Positions 1 through 7,889 are shown, numbered from the stretch's first letter. The stretch: 11,929 nucleotides of DNA from Balneolaceae bacterium (GCA_007126675.1 SLAU01000026.1:1-11929); one strand, 5' to 3'. Notes: a model not told the origin generated them from the sequence alone. A program made the numbers and translations.

Positions 1-134
1 ACACCGGGGTTATCAACCGAATCAGCATCTGCATCAGTTATATCAGTGCCGTTTGAATCAAGGGTTTCGGCACAGGATACAAATGCAAGAATTGCCACTA
101 ACAGAAGAATTGAAAGATTGCTGAAAATTTTCAT
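1..134 (-). CDS. Lipoprotein, N-terminal fragment (runs off the window)
   Basis: On the minus strand an ATG at 134-132 opens a frame that stays open to the window edge (44 codons). It begins MKIFSNLSILLLVAILAFVSC. This is a short basic N-terminus, a hydrophobic stretch and a lipobox (FVSC, Cys at residue 21), followed by an acidic Asp-rich segment. This predicts a signal peptidase II lipoprotein exported and lipid-anchored; the function cannot be told from the fragment. It is divergent from the secreted protein starting at 358, so the AT-rich 223 bp between them should hold both promoters, but I could not pick out a convincing one. The start choice is supported by the signal peptide beginning immediately after it. 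Confidence 0.75.
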   Translation of the reverse strand, partial: MKIFSNLSILLLVAILAFVSCAETLDSNGTDITDADADSVDNPG

Positions 135-357
135 AATAAATGATAGGTTAACTTAGTATACGGTTACTTTATTAATCAGTTAAATTCAGCGTTTCATGTT
201 ACGCTTTTATTAACCGCAGATAATCAAACGTTTATCAATTTTTATAGATCAGCAGGATTTAACATTTAATTAACGAAGACTTTACATGAGTCTAACACCT
301 TCAGTAAATCAGCTTGGTATATTCACGCGTCAACTTTAAAAGCTAACTTTATAAATC

Positions 358-2118
358 ATGATAATACGTTACTGCTTTCACATTTTGTTACTAACACTTT
401 TAATTGGATTGGTGCCCGCACAGTCGCAGGTATTGCTTCATTCAGTAAATGATGAAGAAGAAAGCTTCTCTTTTACAAACGATATGATAACCTACACTCA
501 GGACTTCAACGACTATCGCGGAAGTCTTGAAACCCTGCCGCAATATTTTATGGTATCGTGGGATGAAGAACGCACCGATAACCCGTTTACCGGGGTGGGA
601 GATTTTGATACCAGCGATCCGGAGAGTTCGTACGGTGCATTTGCAGCATTTACTTCAGATAGTGAAGATTTTTCGTTTGGAATACGAGAGCGCGAGCCGG
701 AAGACTTACGCGATGCCCGTCTTTTTTTTACTTTTACTAACAACACTGACCAGCCGATCAGCGAGTTTGAAGTCAGTTACGATGTGGAAGCATGGTTTAT
801 CGGCGATCGCCGTAACCGGATAAGGCTAAAGTATGATAACGTACTTGATTCAGACGAGCGCGATACATTTGAAGAAGACATTTTCTCAACGGATAACCCA
901 TCAGCCGAAACAGAGATCGGGAAGGTAAACGGAGCACTCACTGAAAATCGGATCACGGTTTCAGGTGTTGTAGATATTACTACTGTTGATGATGGTACTG
1001 GCACCATGTTCGAACCTATTCAGCCGGGTGAAACCGCTTATTTCCGCTGGCAGTTCTCCAACACCGATGGTGACGGTGGTTCATTGCGGTCAGGTTTAGC
1101 TGTCAATAACCTGGAGATTACTGCGATGATTGAAACTGATGATACGCCAGAAAGCTTTGCATTTACGAATGATGTGATAACTTACACGCAGGACTTTAAT
1201 GAATACCAGGGAAGTCTTCCAACATTGCCACAGTACTTTATGGTAACATGGGATGAAGAACGTACGGATAACCCTTTTACAGGCGTGGGTGATTTCGAAA
1301 CCAGCGATCCGGATGTCGCTTACGGTGGATTTGCAGCATTTACTTCAGATAATGAAGATTTTTCATTTGGAATTCGTGAGCGCGAGCCGGAAGATTTACG
1401 CGATGCACGCCTCTTTTTTGCTTTTACTAATGAAACCGATCAGCCGATCAGTGAGTTTGAAGTCAGTTACGATGTGGAAGCTTGGTTTATCGGCGACCGC
1501 CGTAACCGTATAAGGTTGAAATATGATAACCTGTTAGATTCAGAAGATCGTGACACGTTTGAAGAGGATATATTCTCTACCGATAATCCTTCATCCGAAA
1601 CAGAGATAGGAAAAGTAAACGGAGCGCTTTCGGAGAATCGTACCACAGTTACCGGTATTGTAGATATTACTACTGTTGATGATGGTAGCGGCACCATGTT
1701 TGAACCTGTTCAGCCGGGCGAAACCGCTTTTTTCCGCTGGCAGTTCTCCAACACCGATGGTGATGGCGGTTCGCTTAGATCAGGTTTGGCCATCAATAAC
1801 CTGATGATTACACTGCCTGAACTGACAAGTACAGTTACAGAGACGGGAATTCCAACTTCTGTATCTCTGAAGCAGAACTATCCTAATCCGTTTAACCCTA
1901 CTACGATTATTCAGTACCAGCTCCCGTCGTCGGAATTTGTGCAGCTGCAGGTATTCGATATGCTTGGGCGCCAGGTTGCCACTCTTGTAAACGGCCAGCA
2001 GTCGGAAGGAACTCATACAGTTAATTTTGACGCTTCCGGATTGTCATCCGGTATTTACATTTATCGCCTCGATGCCGGTGGCCAAACTCAGGTTAAACAG
2101 ATGACACTGATTAAGTAA
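358..2118 (+). CDS. Secreted two-repeat protein with T9SS type A C-terminal sorting domain
   Basis: The 586-residue product starts with a Sec signal peptide (about residues 1-22, hydrophobic core LLLTLLIGL). Two near-identical domains follow (about 37-256 and 267-486, offset exactly 230 residues), each acidic and rich in beta-prone and aromatic residues. The features FTNxTDQPISEFEVSYDVEAWF suggest a beta-sandwich domain like those seen in secreted FCB proteins. Residues about 504-586 form the sorting domain: NYPNPFNPTT, then VFDMLGRQVATLV, SSGIYIYRL and a terminal KQMTLIK. In known T9SS cargo this tail directs export through the type IX machinery and is removed or anchored at the outer surface. 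No catalytic motif is recognised, so a binding or structural role on the cell surface is only a guess. The gene is monocistronic, with a terminator directly downstream. Confidence 0.9.
   Translation: MIIRYCFHILLLTLLIGLVPAQSQVLLHSVNDEEESFSFTNDMITYTQDFNDYRGSLETLPQYFMVSWDEERTDNPFTGVGDFDTSDPESSYGAFAAFTSDSEDFSFGIREREPEDLRDARLFFTFTNNTDQPISEFEVSYDVEAWFIGDRRNRIRLKYDNVLDSDERDTFEEDIFSTDNPSAETEIGKVNGALTENRITVSGVVDITTVDDGTGTMFEPIQPGETAYFRWQFSNTDGDGGSLRSGLAVNNLEITAMIETDDTPESFAFTNDVITYTQDFNEYQGSLPTLPQYFMVTWDEERTDNPFTGVGDFETSDPDVAYGGFAAFTSDNEDFSFGIREREPEDLRDARLFFAFTNETDQPISEFEVSYDVEAWFIGDRRNRIRLKYDNLLDSEDRDTFEEDIFSTDNPSSETEIGKVNGALSENRTTVTGIVDITTVDDGSGTMFEPVQPGETAFFRWQFSNTDGDGGSLRSGLAINNLMITLPELTSTVTETGIPTSVSLKQNYPNPFNPTTIIQYQLPSSEFVQLQVFDMLGRQVATLVNGQQSEGTHTVNFDASGLSSGIYIYRLDAGGQTQVKQMTLIK
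466..1815 (+). repeat. In-frame tandem duplication, 690 bp period
   Basis: Codons 37-256 (466-1125) and 267-486 (1156-1815) of the secreted protein align without gaps at a 690 bp offset. I count about 27 amino-acid differences over 220 residues (roughly 88% identity). Many are conservative (D/E, S/T, I/V, Y/F), and there are numerous synonymous differences, so this is an old duplication under selection rather than an assembly artefact. A short acidic linker separates the copies. Confidence 0.93.
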
Positions 2119-2132
2119 AAATATATCTCCAC

Positions 2133-2168
2133 AAAAAAAGCCGCTGAAGAGATTCAGTGGCTTTTTTT
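2133..2168 (+). terminator. Rho-independent-type terminator after the secreted protein
   Basis: GCCGCTGAA (2140-2148) and TTCAGTGGC (2153-2161) form a 9 bp stem with one G-U pair, a 4 nt loop and a flanking A-run/T-run (T7 at 2162-2168). It starts 14 bp after the stop codon. The A and T runs on both sides mean it could also act for transcripts from the other side. Confidence 0.85.
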
Positions 2169-2182
2169 ATTTCCATATTTTG

Positions 2183-2256
2183 TCTCGTCCTGGAATAATT
2201 TTGCTGCGAATAAAAATTGTGTCATGATGATCACAAATCGTTCTTACAGGACGAGA
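2183..2256. repeat. Nested inverted repeat (possible hairpin RNA or REP-like unit)
   Basis: TCTCGTCCTG (2183-2192) is perfectly repeated in inverse as CAGGACGAGA (2247-2256). Inside, ATTGTG and CACAAAT around 2216-2238 give a second, shorter inverted pair. No T-run follows, so a terminator is unlikely. It forms the left edge of a palindrome-rich intergenic stretch. Confidence 0.6.
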
Positions 2257-2265
2257 ACGATTGAC

Positions 2266-2531
2266 GCACCATCCGGTGCTACCGACAAAGCATCTCGCTG
2301 AGATGAGGTTAATGGCGTTTATCATAAAAATTGATGCTAAAATTTGTGAACACGGGAAATGTTCCAAATAAAAATTGTTTATGTTTTATCAGTAATTCTT
2401 TCTTATAAAATTTATGTCCCGTCAGGGACATTTTATCGGTAGCACCAAGGGTGCGATAACAATTCAGGTCGTCCCGGTGGGGACGTTTTGTGAAGGGATT
2501 TAGTTACCAAATGGGAATTATGCTATCCCAT
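2266..2531. repeat. Cluster of short REP-like palindromes
   Basis: A series of perfect short hairpins follow one another: GCACC/GGTGC (2266-2279), CATCTC/GAGATG (2291-2305), TGTCCC/GGGACA (2415-2430), GCACC/GGTGC (2442-2454), CGTCCC/GGGACG (2470-2485) and ATGGGA/TCCCAT (2511-2531). GTCCC and GCACC hairpins each recur. This pattern resembles REP-type elements mobilised by RAYT (TnpA-REP) transposases in Bacteroidota and relatives. No RAYT gene is present here. The family assignment is inference. Confidence 0.55.
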
Positions 2532-2662
2532 TCAATACGTGCATGCAAGGCTAAATCGAATGCCGAACTATTTGTTGCTGGTAGCCGGGCTTACGCTCTT
2601 TCAGAGCTGTTGGTGATTACGCCTATTATCAACATAGGACTGCATCTCATACTACTGCTTAT

Positions 2663-2821
2663 GAGGCTGTCCCAAAAGTAAAACAACTTATGAACCAGCT
2701 TAAATAATTTAGACATTTAATCCCTCTCTATTATTTAGAGAGGGATGACAGGGTGAGTCAGAAGAATAAATCTAAATTATTTAAGCGAAATTCGATGAAT
2801 TATACCTTTTGGGACAGCCTC
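2663..2821. mobile_element. MITE-like element, 159 bp, 16 bp terminal inverted repeats
   Basis: The ends are GAGGCTGTCCCAAAAG (2663-2678) and its exact reverse complement (2806-2821). Inside lies a second perfect inverted repeat (CTTAAATAATTTAGA at 2699-2713, matched at 2771-2785) and a central hairpin ATCCCTCTCT/AGAGAGGGAT (2720-2746). There is no ORF of meaningful length. Terminal repeats beginning GAGGCTGTCCCAAAA resemble the ends of several IS families (IS4/IS1182-like), so it is probably a non-autonomous derivative mobilised in trans. I see no clear target-site duplication. Confidence 0.75.
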
Positions 2822-2964
2822 GCATGTTCTCATCCAATTATTGATTTGTGCTTCGCATCACTAAATATCTATAAACCGTTTTTTGAGAATTCTCCCAAAT
2901 CATTTAAACTGTTCAATACTTCCCATTAACAATTAACAAATAACCAAACAGACCCCTTCACTCA

Positions 2965-3672
2965 ATGCTCCGGTTCATCAAACGCTGGCTTCCCTCAAAA
3001 GAGGAGGTTTCATCCCCCGGCAGGCTGCTCGGCCAATCCATTACTTTGATGCGCCGCGAATATCAAGGCAAACCGTTCAGTGAAGAACATGCAGAAGCCG
3101 ATCCTGTTGATCAATTCGAAATCTGGTTCGGAGAAGCGGTAAAAATCGAAAGGTTCGATCCTAATGCGATGACTCTTTCCACAGCCGATGTATCGGGAGC
3201 ACCCACTGCACGAATTGTGCTTTTAAAAGAATACGACAAAAACGGATTTGTATTCTACACCAGCTATAAAAGCAGAAAGGCGAAAGAGCTTGAACAAAAC
3301 CCGGCTGCCTGTCTTAATTTCTTCTGGCCGGAGCTGATTCGCCAGGTTCTGATTGAGGGAACGGTCGAAAAGGTATCACGTGAGATATCTGCTGAATATT
3401 TCAGTAAACGTCCGCGTGCCAGTCAGCTCAGTGCATGGGCATCCTCGCAAAGCGAACCGGTTACATCAAGAGAAGAACTTGAGCAAAAGGTAAAAGAGCT
3501 GGATAAAAAGTTTTCCGGCAAAGAAATACCGCTGCCGCCTGAATGGGGAGGGTACAGGCTTATGCCCAATTATTTTGAGTTCTGGCAGGGCAGGGTGAAC
3601 CGGCTGCACGATCGTCTAATCTATAAATTAAGCCTTGATAATAACTGGACAATCATCCGGTTGGCGCCTTGA
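2965..3672 (+). CDS. pdxH: Pyridoxamine/pyridoxine 5'-phosphate oxidase
   Basis: This enzyme is the cytoplasmic FMN flavoprotein that oxidises pyridoxamine- or pyridoxine-5'-phosphate to pyridoxal 5'-phosphate with O2, the last step of vitamin B6 synthesis and salvage. Family motifs lie in order: MRREYQG (29-35), ARIVLLK (82-88, FMN phosphate region), FYTSYKSRKA (97-106), RQVLIEG (126-132), KRPRASQLSAW (148-158), PPEWGGYRL (191-199), EFWQG (205-209), RLHDR (213-217, substrate-binding Arg and His) and the terminal RLAP. The protein has 235 residues, about 17 more than the E. coli enzyme, the excess being a basic N-terminal extension before MRREY. Translation could instead begin at Met29, which would leave a short N-terminus. 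No Shine-Dalgarno is visible before 2965. It stands alone between the MITE-like element and the glucosidase. Confidence 0.95.
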   Translation: MLRFIKRWLPSKEEVSSPGRLLGQSITLMRREYQGKPFSEEHAEADPVDQFEIWFGEAVKIERFDPNAMTLSTADVSGAPTARIVLLKEYDKNGFVFYTSYKSRKAKELEQNPAACLNFFWPELIRQVLIEGTVEKVSREISAEYFSKRPRASQLSAWASSQSEPVTSREELEQKVKELDKKFSGKEIPLPPEWGGYRLMPNYFEFWQGRVNRLHDRLIYKLSLDNNWTIIRLAP

Positions 3673-3856
3673 TTTGAATACACAATTCTTAACTTTCAGA
3701 TATGATTGATTTGCTCTGTTAGGTTACAAGATTTTGAACTTCAATATTTTTCAATAAAACCAATTTAAAGTTGATTTTGATATAGCCAAATCATTATCTA
3801 TTTAAATGAAAACGGCTTTTTGATTTTATTAAACTGTAAAAAAGGGAAATCCAAAA

Positions 3857-6112
3857 ATGAAAAATATTCTGCTAATCCTGATCACTTTTACATACGGTAT
3901 AACACTAAGTGCCTGTGAGGTAAACCAATACGAATCTGACAGAGCATCAGCAACATCAGAGGTTTCGGAAGCTAATATCGATTCACTGGTTTCTTTGATG
4001 ACTCTTGATGAGAAAATAGGCATGATCCACGCCAGCTCTTCATTTACATCCGGCGGTGTGCCCAGGCTTGGAATACCTGAACTCGTCTTTTCCGATGGCC
4101 CTCATGGAGTTCGCCATGAACACGGACGCGGCTGGCATGCTATCGAAGGCTACGATGACAGGTCAACTTATCTGCCGGTTGGAATAAACCTGGCATCCAC
4201 ATGGAACAGGGATTTGGGTTATCAATTCGGTGAGGTTTTGGGAAATGAAGCTAAAGAGAGAGGGAAAAATGTACTTCTTGGGCCGGGGATAAATATCATC
4301 CGCAGCCCGCTGAACGGAAGGAATTTTGAATACCTGAGTGAAGATCCATACCTGACCGGCGAAATGGCAGTTGGTTATGTATTAGGTTTGCAGGAACAGG
4401 GAATTGCCGCATGTCCCAAACATTACGCCGCGAACAACCAGGAGACCGACCGCCACAATATTGATGTGATTATCAGTAAGCGCGCCCTGCATGAAATCTA
4501 TTTCCCGGCTTTCAGGGATGTGGTGGTTGATGGCGGTGCATGGAGTATTATGGGTGCGTACAACAAAATTAACGGCCAGTACACAACACATCACGAATAT
4601 CTGAATAACGAAATTTTGAAAGGAAAATGGGGATTCGACGGTGTTGTTGTAAGTGACTGGGCATCGGTAAAGGATACCCGCGAAGCATTAATTTATGGTA
4701 CAGATATAGAAATGGGCACCGAACTGCTGCGCGATTTTGACAATCCGGTTTACGAGGAATTTTATATGGCAAATCCCGCCAAAGAGATGATCGAAAGCGG
4801 CGAAATAGATGAAAAGTATGTGGATGATAAAGTTCGGCGCATCCTGCGATTGATGTACCGTTCCACAGCGCTGACCGACCACGGCCCCGGCCAGAGAAAC
4901 GTGGAGGAGCACCAGCAGGTTGCGCTGGAAGTGGCACGCGAAGGAATTGTGCTGCTGAAAAATGATGGGTTGCTTCCGCTCGCTAAGAATGAAATTGAAA
5001 CACTGGCGGTAATCGGGCACAATGCCACACGGAAATATGCAGAACGCGGAGGCAGCTCGCAGGTTCCGGCTCTGTACGAAATCACACCTTTGGAAGGAAT
5101 TGAGAATCTGATGGGCGATGACGTGGAAGTAATATATGCCGAAGGGTACGAACCCTACTATGATGAAAGCCTGTTTGCGGATATCACCGGGGATGCGGCA
5201 TCACAGTCCCGTGAAAATGTGAGAGAAGTAGAGCTGGCCCGGTCGGCGAATGAGCAGCTGATGCAGGAAGCCATAGAGCTGGCTGAACTTGCGGATGCCG
5301 TTATTTTTGTTGGCGGCTGGATCAAAGGGCATGAAGGAATGCCCTGGGGTGAAGGAACCTATGATGCCGAAGCGCGTGACAAGCTGAACCTAAAGCTGAT
5401 TTTTGGCCAGGAAGAGTTAATACAGAGAATCAATGAGGCAAATGATAATACCGCCATTGTTTTGATGGGTGGCAGCAACGTGGAGATGGAAAACTGGCTG
5501 CCCGATTCGCGTGCTTACCTTCATGCATGGTATCCCGGCATGGAAGGCGGTACGGCCATTGCGGAGATTTTATTCGGTGAAGTAAACCCTTCGGGCAAGC
5601 TTCCCATGACGTTTTCCAATGCACATACCGATTACCCCTCTCACTCCATCGGCGAATTTCCCGGCGACGGAACGGTGGATTACGCAGAAGATATCTATGT
5701 GGGTTACCGTTATTTCGACACTCATGACAGGGACATTTTCTTCCCGTTTGGGTTCGGACTTTCATATACAACTATTGAATTCTCTGATATGGACCTAACA
5801 GTTAATGATGATGTGGTTTTGGTTCAATCCACGATTACCAACACCGGAGACCGTGAAGGGGCCGAAGTGGTACAGGTGTATGTACATCATAAAGATCCGT
5901 CTGTTGACAGGCCGATCCGTGAGCTGAAAGGCTTCGAAAAAGTTCATCTTGATGCTGGTGAATCGGTCACGGTAGAAATTGAACTGGATGAAATGGCCTT
6001 TTCCTATTTCCATCCGGATCAACTGGAATGGGTGATGGAGCCCGGAGAATACCAGATACAGGTAGGCAACTCATCGCGAGATATTAAGCTGACACAAAAC
6101 GTGGAGTTGTAA
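3857..6112 (+). CDS. Glycoside hydrolase family 3 beta-glucosidase, lipoprotein
   Basis: The 751-residue protein begins with a lipoprotein signal (MKNILLILIT..., lipobox LSAC with Cys20), so it is exported and membrane-anchored, likely facing the periplasm or surface. The GH3 N-terminal barrel has SDGPHGVR (79-86), the KHYA substrate-binding motif (188-191), MGAYNKING (232-240) and the nucleophile motif GVVVSDW with Asp267. The C-terminal alpha/beta domain follows from about 355 (REGIVLLKNDGLLPL, 361-375), with GHEGMPWGEG (491-500) as the likely acid/base region and NPSGKLPMTF (577-586). A fibronectin III-like domain ends it (about 660-745, ELKGFEKVHLDAGE). Full length for a three-domain GH3. 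It likely releases glucose or another sugar from beta-linked oligosaccharides, though substrate cannot be read from sequence. AAAGGGAAA upstream is a plausible weak ribosome site. Confidence 0.94.
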   Translation: MKNILLILITFTYGITLSACEVNQYESDRASATSEVSEANIDSLVSLMTLDEKIGMIHASSSFTSGGVPRLGIPELVFSDGPHGVRHEHGRGWHAIEGYDDRSTYLPVGINLASTWNRDLGYQFGEVLGNEAKERGKNVLLGPGINIIRSPLNGRNFEYLSEDPYLTGEMAVGYVLGLQEQGIAACPKHYAANNQETDRHNIDVIISKRALHEIYFPAFRDVVVDGGAWSIMGAYNKINGQYTTHHEYLNNEILKGKWGFDGVVVSDWASVKDTREALIYGTDIEMGTELLRDFDNPVYEEFYMANPAKEMIESGEIDEKYVDDKVRRILRLMYRSTALTDHGPGQRNVEEHQQVALEVAREGIVLLKNDGLLPLAKNEIETLAVIGHNATRKYAERGGSSQVPALYEITPLEGIENLMGDDVEVIYAEGYEPYYDESLFADITGDAASQSRENVREVELARSANEQLMQEAIELAELADAVIFVGGWIKGHEGMPWGEGTYDAEARDKLNLKLIFGQEELIQRINEANDNTAIVLMGGSNVEMENWLPDSRAYLHAWYPGMEGGTAIAEILFGEVNPSGKLPMTFSNAHTDYPSHSIGEFPGDGTVDYAEDIYVGYRYFDTHDRDIFFPFGFGLSYTTIEFSDMDLTVNDDVVLVQSTITNTGDREGAEVVQVYVHHKDPSVDRPIRELKGFEKVHLDAGESVTVEIELDEMAFSYFHPDQLEWVMEPGEYQIQVGNSSRDIKLTQNVEL

Positions 6113-6121
6113 AGAGGGCTG

Positions 6122-6161
6122 CTGGAAGGGGCTGTATTATAGGGTTCCTTCCAGGTTTTTT
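6122..6161 (+). terminator. Rho-independent-type terminator after the glucosidase
   Basis: CTGGAAGG (6122-6129) and CCTTCCAG (6147-6154) form a perfect 8 bp stem with a 17 nt loop, followed by GTTTTTT (6155-6161). It lies 10 bp past the glucosidase stop, closing that transcript before the cassette array begins. Confidence 0.75.
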
Positions 6162-6254
6162 GTGAGAGTTCAATAATTGATTGTCACGCAGCAGTATTGC
6201 CAAACCGTCAGCCACACAAACAGAATTTTGGAAACAAGGAAAAGACCAGACATT

Positions 6255-6740
6255 GTGATACGCTCAGCGGCAGATAGCGACGCGAGTGGAATCACAGATA
6301 TCTATAACCACTACGTATCAAAGACGGCTTTCACTTTCGAAGAAGATGAGGTCACCGATGCGGAGATGGTTCGGCGAATCAATGAGGTGCAAACGGCGCA
6401 ACTGCCATGGTTGGTGGCTACTCGTAATAACTCAATCTCGGGATACGCCTATGCAACGAAATGGCGAAGTCGTCCGGCCTACCGGTTTTCTGTGGAGGTC
6501 ACGGTGTATGTAGATCCCGGCAGTGAGCGGCTTGGAATCGGCTCACGGCTCTATGAGGAACTCTTATCTGAACTGCGTGCAAGCGGTATACACGCTGTAA
6601 TTGGCGGAATAACTCTGCCGAACGAAGCCAGTGTGGCTCTGCATGAAAGGCTGGGCTTTTCTAAGGTTGCACATTTTAAGGATGTGGGCTTCAAGTTCAA
6701 CAGGTGGATCGATGTGGGCTACTGGCAGCGTAACCTTTGA
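6255..6740 (+). CDS. GNAT N-acetyltransferase, phosphinothricin/methionine-sulfoximine acetyltransferase-like
   Basis: Starting at GTG 6255 the product has 161 residues and opens MIRSAADSDASGITDIYNHYV, the normal start of this family. Further family signals are FTFEEDEVTDAEM, a RPAYRFSVEVTVYVDP strand, the acetyl-CoA pyrophosphate-binding loop ERLGIGSRLYEEL, and IGGITLPNEASVALHERLGF near the end. These enzymes transfer acetyl from acetyl-CoA to the amino group of glutamate-analogue toxins or related amines; the real substrate is unknown. A TTG at 6177 would add 26 residues, but it lies upstream of the inferred cassette edge at 6207/6208 and the extra residues do not look like the family. AAGGAAAAG 10-15 bp upstream of the GTG supports the chosen start. 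It is the first gene of the array. Confidence 0.85.
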   Translation: MIRSAADSDASGITDIYNHYVSKTAFTFEEDEVTDAEMVRRINEVQTAQLPWLVATRNNSISGYAYATKWRSRPAYRFSVEVTVYVDPGSERLGIGSRLYEELLSELRASGIHAVIGGITLPNEASVALHERLGFSKVAHFKDVGFKFNRWIDVGYWQRNL

Positions 6741-6747
6741 GTTAACC

Positions 6748-6839
6748 GGCTGACAATATGTTGCCTGCTGACCGGTTCCGGTTATGATGCTGAACTTTAA
6801 AGTTGGTCGCCCTTCAGTAGAAGCAGCTGACCGTTAATC
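6748..6839 (+). other. attC-like site of cassette 1 (GNAT)
   Basis: The left end GGCTGAC (6748-6754), 7 bp past the stop, is the exact reverse complement of GTCAGCC at 6207-6213, the inferred start of the same cassette. The right end is CCGTTAATC (6831-6839). The length of 92 bp is normal for attC. The GTT/AAC core is GTC/GAC here, a paired change. Inner L''/L' pairing is not convincing. Confidence 0.5.
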
Positions 6840-6974
6840 GAAGATTTTACCGGAAGCGATTACCGGACAGCGTCAAATAAATGGGTGTACATTCAGGATC
6901 TGTTTTCCGTACAGGGAGATTAGGATTATACTGTTAGAAATTAATCAGTAGGAAGATGTGTGATTAAATACATG
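6834..6974 (+). repeat. Promoter module copy 1 (141 bp, ORF-less)
   Basis: First of five direct copies. It starts TTAATCG and ends TACATG just before TTAT, where similarity to the other copies stops. An imperfect inverted repeat spans its left edge: GCTGACCGTTAATCG (6826-6840) and CGATTACCGGACAGC (6857-6871), 13 of 15 complementary. The conserved core contains ACATTCAGG, GTACAGG and ATTATACTGTTAGAAATTAA. Confidence 0.85.
6904..6932 (+). promoter_or_regulatory. Sigma70-like promoter in module copy 1, toward the DUF3667-like gene
   Basis: TTTCCG (6904-6909), 17 bp, TATACT (6927-6932). This is the weakest -35 of the five copies, because G is replaced by T at the third position. It points to the gene at 7008. 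Confidence 0.5.
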
Positions 6975-7007
6975 TTATTTTACGCACAAATATGAAGTGA
7001 CATCAAT

Positions 7008-7889
7008 TTGAACTCAAATATATCAGAATATCAAAACTGCCCGAATTGTGGCTGTCAAAAGCAGCTAAAGTATTGCCCGGAGTGTGGTCAGAAAAGCAAG
7101 ATTGATTTTACTATGAAATCAATCCTTAAAGACATTGGTGAGGTTGTATGGGGACCGGATTCACGTTTATTTCGCACTCTTCGAGACTATATCAATCCGG
7201 GAGTTTATACCCGAAACTGGCTGGATAAAAAGCAGGCCGGGTATATCTCCCCGGTAAAAATGTTTTTGATTATTAACCTGGTCTATTTTTTATGCCTCTC
7301 TTTGCTTCACCACTTTGGTTTAAGTTTCGATACGTTTGTCACACCTTTTGAGTCTCAAATGCATAATCAACACTACAGTGAATTTATTCATGATTCAGCA
7401 TCATCGATTATCTCATCAACCGGGATTGAAACTGAGGAATTTGCAGAAATATATGACGATCGTGTCTTTGCCATATCAAACTCTTTAATTATCATTCTCT
7501 CTTTGATTGTCACTCCTATTCTTTACCTGGTAAACTTCAGAAAATCAGGACTGCTCTACCATCATCTGACAATAGGCCTCTACTATGGAGGATTTCTTTT
7601 ACTGCTGTTTTTGATTTATAACATTCTTTTATCTGTTATATTACTGATATTACTTTATTTAAATACTGTACCCGGATGGCTCATTAGTGAAATTTTTTCG
7701 AACATAATTTTAGTTTCTGCACTTTTACTATTCTCTTTTTTAGCCCAGGTTCGCATGTACAAAGAGCAGAAGTTTATTTCATTCTTGAAATCAGTATTTA
7801 TAATTTTCTTTTTCGCTTTTGCAGGAATAATCATTTATCGATTCATCCTTTTTTGGATCACCTTTTCAAGTGTTGTACTATTCTCTTGA
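7008..7889 (+). CDS. DUF3667-like zinc-ribbon integral membrane protein
   Basis: The 293-residue product starts with a zinc ribbon, CPNC and CPEC (Cys 11, 14, 23, 26). It is followed by the segment LFRTLRDYINPGVYTRNWLDKKQAGYISPVKMFLIIN (in part), which matches the general layout of DUF3667 membrane proteins of FCB bacteria. Hydrophobic segments lie at about 83-101, 155-176, 187-218 (perhaps two helices), 229-249 and 259-290. A soluble loop of about 50 residues lies between the first and second. The function of the family is not known to me. A TTG start is needed: an in-frame stop at 6993 precludes any longer frame, and the next Met (36) would cut off the zinc ribbon. It lies 33 bp inside its cassette, downstream of the module 1 promoter. 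Confidence 0.75.
   Translation: MNSNISEYQNCPNCGCQKQLKYCPECGQKSKIDFTMKSILKDIGEVVWGPDSRLFRTLRDYINPGVYTRNWLDKKQAGYISPVKMFLIINLVYFLCLSLLHHFGLSFDTFVTPFESQMHNQHYSEFIHDSASSIISSTGIETEEFAEIYDDRVFAISNSLIIILSLIVTPILYLVNFRKSGLLYHHLTIGLYYGGFLLLLFLIYNILLSVILLILLYLNTVPGWLISEIFSNIILVSALLLFSFLAQVRMYKEQKFISFLKSVFIIFFFAFAGIIIYRFILFWITFSSVVLFS

Larger units (their letters stand above)
2169..2964. other. Geneless stretch between the terminator and pdxH
   Basis: About 800 bp has no credible gene. It holds the inverted repeat at 2183-2256, the palindrome cluster at 2266-2531, a less regular stretch with partial hairpins (2532-2662), the MITE-like element (2663-2821) and an AT-rich leader before pdxH (2822-2964). 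The small open frames here lack codon bias and cross the repeats. Confidence 0.6.

Noticed and set aside
466..1815. Assembly artefact behind the 690 bp repeat
   Set aside because: The copies differ at many synonymous and about 27 amino-acid positions, so they are distinct sequences.
2490..2681. 63-codon open frame in the palindrome region
   Set aside because: It crosses palindromes and enters the MITE end; no ribosome site or recognisable product.
4569..5085. Minus-strand open frames within the glucosidase gene
   Set aside because: They lie opposite a well-supported GH3 coding region, give no recognisable protein and are explained by its codon use.
6161..6255. Integron integrase or attI at the left edge
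   Set aside because: No integrase coding sequence exists in the window, and the region is directly preceded by the glucosidase and its terminator.
6741..6975. One very long attC (about 230 bp) reaching from the ORF to the end of the module
   Set aside because: Possible, but it exceeds usual attC lengths and does not explain the module-free junction at 8041; splitting at CCGTTA gives normal lengths everywhere.
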